From: a bacterium UBP3_UBA6266
GTDB lineage: Bacteria > Auribacterota > UBA6266
Assembly (NCBI GenBank): GCA_002440765.1
Contig: DJVC01000037.1
Coordinates: 1 to 10,486 of the forward strand
Direction: 5' to 3'
DNA: 10,486 nucleotides
The notes beneath the pieces are model-generated. The model saw only the letters and a program-made list of their open reading frames with translations, was not told where the DNA came from and made no database searches. Positions 6,380 to 10,486 of this stretch are shown here, one piece after another. The position numbers were made by a program, and so were the translations under genes. Numbering within the stretch: position 1 is the first letter of the stretch; each line of letters opens with the position of its first letter.

Positions 6380-6407
6380 ATTATACTACAGTACAAAGCT
6401 AAGTTAA
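6380..6407 (-). promoter_or_regulatory. Putative promoter for the zinc-ribbon membrane gene
   Basis: Read on the minus strand, TTAACT (6407 to 6402) and a perfect TATAAT (6385 to 6380) are separated by 16 bases. The transcript would begin near 6373 and have a leader of about 80 bases, in which a small hairpin GTGTC/GACAC (6342-6346 and 6354-6358) is visible. Confidence 0.45.
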
Positions 6408-6414
6408 CTGAAAA

Positions 6415-6444
6415 TTTGCATTTAACTTATTTGAACTGTATAAT
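6415..6444 (+). promoter_or_regulatory. Putative promoter for the envelope operon, TTTGCA-18-TATAAT
   Basis: TTTGCA (6415-6420) and TATAAT (6439-6444) are separated by 18 bases. The predicted start near 6451 gives a leader of about 93 bases before ATG 6544. A ten-codon open frame begins at ATG 6469 in the leader but has no ribosome site. The -35 lies only eight bases from the divergent promoter on the other strand. Confidence 0.5.
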
Positions 6445-6543
6445 ATCCTAATCATCATAAAAACCGTATATGGGGATTGAAGATTATATTTTACAGGGAT
6501 AAAAAACTTTTCAACACAAAGAAGGAATAAGGAATAGTGAAAT

Positions 6544-7122
6544 ATGAAAAAGATATTTAGTTTTCTCGCGGCATTTTTTATTTTGTTTTTCCCGAACCTG
6601 ATTCGGTCCGAAAATATGCAAGATGCAAAAGAAGAATATGATTCGGGGAATTATAAAAAAGCCTATGACATCCTGATACTGGAATATCTCTCTCTGAAAA
6701 ATGAAGTCTCGGAGAAGAAACAGCTGCTGGATGCCTATAGGGTCGAGATACAGAGAATGGAAGATGAACAAAAGAGCCTGAGGGCAAGACCCGCCGGGGT
6801 TCAGAACGAAGAAGCCGAAAGGATATGGAAAGAAGGCTGGTCGATGCAGAGAACCGCTATACACGAAAAAAGCGGAAAAGAAAGAGACCAGCTTTTATTG
6901 GACGCAATCGATTCCTTCAGAGAAATAACACTTGATTATCCTGACAGCGCCCGGGCCGCCGAAGCTCAATACAGGATAGGAAGGCTATATTACAGATATC
7001 TCGGGAACAAGAAAAAAGGGTACGATGAATTCCAGAAGTTTTTACAGGCATATCCATATGCTGATACGGATTTAATCCGTGACGCAAACAAGTGCATAAC
7101 CGATTATGAAAAAAGAAATTAA
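6544..7122 (+). CDS. Exported coiled-coil/TPR protein (BamD/CpoB-like C-terminal part)
   Basis: The 192-residue product starts with a signal peptide (MKKIF..., hydrophobic to about residue 20, cleavage likely near RSEN). A first helical pair around residues 28-50 and a charged coiled-coil-like stretch (50-80) lead to a TPR-type domain at about 117-190: AIDSFREITLDYPDS, then AAEAQYRIGRLYY, GYDEFQKFLQAYPYADTD. The 'F-x-x-hydrophobic ... YP-x-S ... A-x-x-A-x-Y-x-I-G' pattern is that of BamD and CpoB/YbgF repeats. A role as a periplasmic scaffold is inferred from fold and context, not shown. AAGGA (6529-6533) precedes the ATG. The downstream lytic transglycosylase gene starts 17 bases before this gene's stop, so the two are made together. 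Confidence 0.8.
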   Translation: MKKIFSFLAAFFILFFPNLIRSENMQDAKEEYDSGNYKKAYDILILEYLSLKNEVSEKKQLLDAYRVEIQRMEDEQKSLRARPAGVQNEEAERIWKEGWSMQRTAIHEKSGKERDQLLLDAIDSFREITLDYPDSARAAEAQYRIGRLYYRYLGNKKKGYDEFQKFLQAYPYADTDLIRDANKCITDYEKRN

Positions 7123-7693
7123 CAGGCGTATCCTGAAATGTTTTATCATTTTTCTTCCTGTCGGTATCTGCGCGCTCGCAGCAGCCGTTTTTCTGGTTTC
7201 TAATACTTTATTCCCTGTTGATTACCGTAAAAATATAATCGAAACGTCAACTGAGTATAACGTCGACCCTTTACTCATAGCCGCGATAATTTTTGCTGAA
7301 AGCGGGTATAAAAGGGAAATTGTTTCCAGGGCGGGAGCAGTCGGAGTTATGCAATTGATGCCTCCCACCGCTTCCGAAACGGCAAAGAAGCACCATATCG
7401 CTTATACCTGCGGCAGCGACCTGACAGACATAGGAATCAACATCCGGCTTGGAACAGCCCATTTTTCGGATTTACTGGAATATTACGACCGTGATATACA
7501 GAAATCCTTAGCCGCATATAACGCGGGAAAAGCCAATGTGCCGAGATGGCTGGACGGACGCGGAAAACTTGATATCAGTAAAATTGATTTTCCCGAAACC
7601 AGAAAATATGTTATAAAAACCGGTGTTTACTATAATATCTTAAAAAATATTGCCGTTGTGTATAACTTAAACGCAAAAGGAATAAAACAATGA
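7106..7693 (+). CDS. Membrane-anchored lytic transglycosylase (SLT family)
   Basis: The 195-residue protein has an N-terminal membrane anchor (about 13-36) and then an SLT domain that matches the Slt70-type catalytic module. The catalytic glutamate is Glu65 in FAESGY; the GAVGVMQLMP block spans 77-86; NIRLG starts at 112 and the AAYNAG motif at 136-141. All signature motifs are intact, so it is expected to cleave the MurNAc-GlcNAc bond of peptidoglycan in the periplasm with release of 1,6-anhydro-muropeptides. It is compact, with little beyond the catalytic core. ATG 7106 lies inside the previous gene (17-base overlap) and lacks a clear ribosome site, suggesting coupled reinitiation. It overlaps the next gene by four bases (ATGA). 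It belongs to the same operon as the degenerate LytM protein. Confidence 0.93.
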   Translation: MKKEINRRILKCFIIFLPVGICALAAAVFLVSNTLFPVDYRKNIIETSTEYNVDPLLIAAIIFAESGYKREIVSRAGAVGVMQLMPPTASETAKKHHIAYTCGSDLTDIGINIRLGTAHFSDLLEYYDRDIQKSLAAYNAGKANVPRWLDGRGKLDISKIDFPETRKYVIKTGVYYNILKNIAVVYNLNAKGIKQ

Positions 7694-8220
7694 CTGAAAG
7701 AGAAAAAAACCGCCAGGGGTTTTTTGGTAATTTTTTAATAGTCGTAATCGTTTTTGCCGTTATAATAGCCGGACTTATCTATTACAGCGGCCATCCGCTA
7801 ACCCCTGTCGCGGCTGTGTCGAAACCCTCATCCCTTCCCGTTTCTGAAGATTCACTGAAGATCATATCTTACTTTGGAAAAACAGAGCACCCTATAAGCG
7901 GGATAGTAGTCAATAACCAGGGTATAGATTTCGCCGTTTCTTCGGGAAGTCCGGTTTATGCCTCCGGCGGCGGGGAAGTATTAATAGCGGGACAGCACGG
8001 CCGATACGGCTTGACTGTTCTCCTGCAGCATCCGGATGATTACACCACCATGTACTCCAATCTCGGGTTGATTGAAGTAAACGTCGGAGATATCGTCAAT
8101 GAAAAAGAAATAATAGGACTGTCTCTGACAGCGGAACAAGACAAAGAATCGGTTATCCACTTTGAATTAAGAAAAGACGGTAAACCCGTCAACCCCGAAG
8201 AAGCGTACGGCCTTAAATGA
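7690..8220 (+). CDS. LytM (M23) domain protein, probably catalytically inactive
   Basis: The 176-residue product has an N-terminal membrane segment (about 13-32) and a LytM/M23 fold at about 57-176. The fold signature is clear: QGIDFAVSSGSPVYA, GGGEVLIAG, then YTTMYSNLG, and HFELRKDGKPVNPEEA. But the active site is largely lost. In the H-x-G-x-D motif the histidine is Asn76 (Asp80 remains); in Y-x-H-L the histidine is Asn124; in the H-x-H motif the first position is Val155 while His157 remains. Only two of the three zinc ligands and neither catalytic histidine are left. NlpD and EnvC show the same kind of degeneracy and activate amidases rather than cut. I therefore predict a regulator or scaffold for a peptidoglycan hydrolase, perhaps the adjacent transglycosylase; that partner is inference. 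AAAGGA sits before ATG 7690. It overlaps the preceding stop (ATGA). Confidence 0.88.
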   Translation: MTEREKNRQGFFGNFLIVVIVFAVIIAGLIYYSGHPLTPVAAVSKPSSLPVSEDSLKIISYFGKTEHPISGIVVNNQGIDFAVSSGSPVYASGGGEVLIAGQHGRYGLTVLLQHPDDYTTMYSNLGLIEVNVGDIVNEKEIIGLSLTAEQDKESVIHFELRKDGKPVNPEEAYGLK

Positions 8221-8221
8221 T

Positions 8222-9124
8222 TTACCTTTCCAGAACAATACAATAAAACCCGCCCGGGAGCCAGAGCAGTTCGAAATCCGAATAGGATATTTTAAATTTC
8301 CTGTTCCCGTAATTCGGATCTATCACATTAACCGTTTCCGTGGCGTCGTTATAGCCCACAGCAAGCCTTACGTGGCCTGTTTTATATTGTTTCTTACGGT
8401 AATCAAGCCCCGCGGCCTGCAGAACTAAAACGGGGTTTCCGCCGGATATCTGTTCACGCAAGTCGGTAAGAGAGCCCATATAATAACGAAAGGGGATATT
8501 ACTTTCATTCAAATAGTTCAATATGGCTTCAACTGTGGCGCCTGTGCCCGGATAATTGATAATCTTCGCGAGTTTAGTGGGGCTTTCAACATTTATTCTG
8601 TAATAATTCAGGAGCATATTGATACATGTGGCCGCGCAGTTAGGCCTGCTTCCCTGATTGGACTGTTTTGCGATTGACAGCTTCCAGAATTTTTTTACCG
8701 GGGGGTTATGTTTCCGCAACAGTTCATTATCTCTTGCGTCAAAGAGAAGTTTTCTTATATCGGAGTTTATCTTTTCCCCTTCATCCGGGGTTTTTGTCAT
8801 TGAATGGAAATCTTTAATCATTTTTAAAGCCAGGATATAATTCCGGACTGACTTTAAAGGTTCTGTTTCTTCTTTTTTCAGCCTTGCGGCAAGCCAATCG
8901 ATTTGAGGCGCAAGGGTTTGATTATTGTTTCCGTATTTTGCGTTATCAAAGGCCATTACACGCAATACTTCAATTGCTGTCAGAACATTGATATTCTGAA
9001 TCGATATATTTTCGTTATAATCAGGCCGGACTCCCGCACTTTCGGCAGACAGGCATTTGCCGTTGATAAGCGGGCAGAATATCCCGGATAAAATAAGCGC
9101 AAGAATCAGTCTTCCGGTACACAT
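8222..9124 (-). CDS. Exported C39-like cysteine peptidase (papain-like)
   Basis: The 300-residue protein has a hydrophobic N-terminus consistent with a signal peptide (cleavage possibly after LSA, residues 25-27), an N-terminal helical region of about 120 residues with no recognisable domain, and a C39-type papain-like domain from about 150. The nucleophile is probably Cys163 in PNCAATC (an alternative, Cys167, follows). The oxyanion Gln is 154 or 157. GHVRLAVGYND provides His251, and VIDPNYG provides Asp269. The set is complete, so it could be active. C39-like enzymes process leader peptides or cleave small substrates, but this one is not fused to an ABC transporter, and the substrate is unknown. 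Its stop codon lies one base from the stop of the LytM gene on the opposite strand. AAAGG (minus strand, 9135 to 9131) supports the ATG at 9124. Confidence 0.85.
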   Translation of the reverse strand: MCTGRLILALILSGIFCPLINGKCLSAESAGVRPDYNENISIQNINVLTAIEVLRVMAFDNAKYGNNNQTLAPQIDWLAARLKKEETEPLKSVRNYILALKMIKDFHSMTKTPDEGEKINSDIRKLLFDARDNELLRKHNPPVKKFWKLSIAKQSNQGSRPNCAATCINMLLNYYRINVESPTKLAKIINYPGTGATVEAILNYLNESNIPFRYYMGSLTDLREQISGGNPVLVLQAAGLDYRKKQYKTGHVRLAVGYNDATETVNVIDPNYGNRKFKISYSDFELLWLPGGFYCIVLER

Positions 9125-9200
9125 TTTTGACCTTTTTAACTAATAATTGACTTTAAGTTTTCGGTATGTTACGTTTATCAGGATTTTTATATTTAATCTG

Positions 9201-9206
9201 TATAAT
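9201..9206 (+). promoter_or_regulatory. Putative -10 element for the thioesterase-cutA operon
   Basis: A perfect TATAAT lies 34 bases before ATG 9241, preceded by CTG. No good -35 is visible (TTATCA at 9175-9180 would need a 20-base spacer). Transcription would start near 9213, with a leader of about 28 bases. The opposite-strand gene ending upstream at 9124 begins here too, but I see no convincing promoter for it. Confidence 0.38.
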
Positions 9207-9240
9207 TACGATAATATGATTATAAGTTTTTTGAGGTTTT

Positions 9241-9636
9241 ATGTATAGCATAAAGATCAGGGTAAGATACAGTGAAACTGATCAAATGGGAAGAGCATAT
9301 TACGCGAATTATTTTGTATGGTTCGAAATTGCCAGGACGGAGTATTTCCGGAAGCTCGGTTTTTCATACAGGGAATTTGAAAAAAAAGGCCTGTTTCTGC
9401 CCGTTGTCCATGCAAGCTGCGATTATAAAAATAAGGTTGAGTATGACGATGAGATCAACATTAACTGTACAGCCTCCGCAGAATCCAGAATGAGGCTTGT
9501 CTTTCGTTATGAAATAACCGGGGAAGAAGGTAAATTTATCGCATCAGGTTCGACCATACATGTATTTATCGACTCCGGCGGCAGGCCTGTAAAAATACCG
9601 GAACACATTGCGGATCTGTTAAAAAATGAGCACTGA
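9241..9636 (+). CDS. ybgC: Acyl-CoA thioesterase, 4HBT hotdog fold (YbgC-like)
   Basis: The 131-residue product has the full length of a YbgC/4-hydroxybenzoyl-CoA thioesterase-type hotdog protein. The N-terminal motif RYSETDQMGRAYYANYF (residues 9-25) continues into WFEIARTEYFR (27-37). Asp14 is the expected catalytic residue; the histidine often found after the motif is replaced by Tyr, as in other members. It hydrolyses acyl-CoA or acyl-ACP thioesters in the cytoplasm; in some bacteria YbgC works next to the Tol-Pal system, which is not seen here. GAGG (9233-9236) is close before ATG 9241. The cutA gene starts 11 bases before this gene's stop, so the two are coupled. The gene symbol is by family only. 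Confidence 0.9.
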   Translation: MYSIKIRVRYSETDQMGRAYYANYFVWFEIARTEYFRKLGFSYREFEKKGLFLPVVHASCDYKNKVEYDDEININCTASAESRMRLVFRYEITGEEGKFIASGSTIHVFIDSGGRPVKIPEHIADLLKNEH

Positions 9637-9946
9637 TGAAATTTATATGGCGTTTATAACAGCGCCTGATGTTAAAAGCGCGAAAAAAATCGCAAAAGGG
9701 CTCGTATCAAATAAACTGGCGGCGTGCGTGAATATAATTCCGTCGATAAATTCGTTTTTTATGTGGAAAGGCGGGGTTCAGGAGGAAAAAGAGACCCTGT
9801 TGATAGCAAAGACAGCGCGCGCAAAACTGCAGAAGGCAAAAAAATGGATATTAAAACATCATCCGTATGATCTTCCTGAAATTTTATATATTAAAATCGA
9901 CAAAGGCCATGAAGAATATATGCGATGGGTTAAGGAGCCGATATGA
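9626..9946 (+). CDS. cutA: CutA divalent-ion tolerance protein
   Basis: The 106-residue product is a typical length for CutA and carries its signature features: a first strand IYMAFITAPD, then KLAACVNIIPSINSFFMWKGG (30-50), the E-x-x-L-L-I-A-K-T strand (56-63), and HPYDLPEI (79-86). CutA forms stable trimers in the cytoplasm; copper and other divalent ion tolerance was its first reported phenotype, though its precise role is debated. ATG 9626 is chosen because it keeps residues before the first beta strand; ATG 9647 would start within the strand. It overlaps the thioesterase gene by 11 bases and the TPR gene by four, in one operon. Confidence 0.92.
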   Translation: MSTDEIYMAFITAPDVKSAKKIAKGLVSNKLAACVNIIPSINSFFMWKGGVQEEKETLLIAKTARAKLQKAKKWILKHHPYDLPEILYIKIDKGHEEYMRWVKEPI

Positions 9947-10486
9947 AACAATTTAATATGATTTGTCTTTTTTTATTTATTTTTGTCATAACCTTTAACT
10001 CCACCCCGTCCCCGGCAGAGAACCTTAGCCCGGGAGAACAAAAACAATACGATAAGGCTTCGAGGTATTGGGAGAAAGGAAATGAGTATTTCAAAGAAGG
10101 CAAATATCCCAAAGCCAGGGATATGTATAACAAAGCCCTGAAAATCTACGATAAACACATTGATGCTCTCCTGAATCTGGCAGTTGTATACGAAAAAGAG
10201 GAAAATTACAGGGAAGCGGAAACAACATACAAAAAAATCATCGAATTCAACGCCGATATCCCGGATGCCCACCATAATCTCGGCGCGATATATGAAAGCC
10301 AGGGCAAGGCGGATGCGGCGCTTTTAGAATATAAAGAGGCAATTGTCGCCGATCCCTATTTTGCGAAAAGCTATAACAATATGGGATTGATTTTTCTAAA
10401 CAAGAATATGCTTGATCAGGCGATAGATAATTTCAAAAAGGCGGCCCTGTATGCTCCGCACGAAGTCTACGGGTATGTCAACCTGG
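9943..10486 (+). CDS. Exported TPR-repeat protein (3' end outside window)
   Basis: The gene begins at ATG 9943, four bases inside the end of cutA (ATGA), with AAGGAG at 9932-9937. The 181 visible residues start with a signal peptide (cleavage after SPA, residue 25). Four tetratricopeptide repeats then follow: about 40-73, 74-106, 107-141 and 142-175, with the usual 34-residue period and motifs such as NLAVVYEK, NLGAIYESQG and NNMGLIFLNK. The chain is still open at the window edge, so more repeats or another domain may follow. TPR arrays mediate protein-protein contacts; a periplasmic location is inferred from the signal. No specific partner is shown. Confidence 0.88.
   Translation, partial: MKQFNMICLFLFIFVITFNSTPSPAENLSPGEQKQYDKASRYWEKGNEYFKEGKYPKARDMYNKALKIYDKHIDALLNLAVVYEKEENYREAETTYKKIIEFNADIPDAHHNLGAIYESQGKADAALLEYKEAIVADPYFAKSYNNMGLIFLNKNMLDQAIDNFKKAALYAPHEVYGYVNL

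Noticed and set aside
7690..8220. Active M23 endopeptidase
   Set aside because: The first zinc-ligand histidine and both catalytic histidines are replaced (Asn76, Asn124, Val155), so ordinary M23 catalysis is unlikely.

Overview
This window looks like chromosomal sequence from an uncultivated, probably Gram-negative bacterium. The evidence is a lipoprotein signal, several Sec signal peptides, a YbgC-type thioesterase, TPR proteins and periplasmic cell-wall proteins. Genes are tightly packed with strong Shine-Dalgarno sites, short overlaps and TATAAT-type promoters. By hand count GC is mostly about 38-45%, with a few genes above 50%. I cannot fix the phylum; the gene style would fit lineages such as Omnitrophota or Elusimicrobiota, but that is only an impression. 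I see no rRNA, tRNA, CRISPR array, transposase or integrase.

Layout. (1) 1-259 is the end of an alpha/beta hydrolase whose stop codon sits inside a possible integron attC-like site (254-306). (2) 322-1640 holds a small lipoprotein and a complete alpha/beta hydrolase that is GC-rich for the window. (3) 1706-3878 is a three-gene run: a modular secreted/membrane protein, a glycerophosphodiester phosphodiesterase and an unknown exported protein. (4) 3980-4816 pairs a conserved Cys-containing small protein with a HIT-family Ap4A phosphorylase-like protein. (5) 4926-5660 encodes a long charged, probably disordered protein with one C-terminal membrane anchor. (6) 5778-6293 (minus) encodes a membrane protein with three zinc ribbons, divergent from (7) 6544-8220, an envelope operon of a coiled-coil/TPR periplasmic protein, a membrane-anchored lytic transglycosylase and a LytM-fold protein that has lost most of its catalytic residues. 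(8) 8222-9124 (minus) is an exported C39-like cysteine peptidase, converging on the envelope operon with one base between stop codons. (9) 9241-10486 is a translationally coupled run of a hotdog thioesterase, CutA and an exported TPR protein cut by the window end.

How the genes may work together. The clearest functional unit is 6544-8220. It pairs an apparently intact peptidoglycan-cleaving enzyme with a degenerate LytM domain of the NlpD/EnvC kind, which in known cases regulates cell-wall hydrolases rather than cutting. That, and the attC-like boundary at the left edge, are the points most worth checking. The other genes look like ordinary housekeeping or lineage-specific envelope genes.
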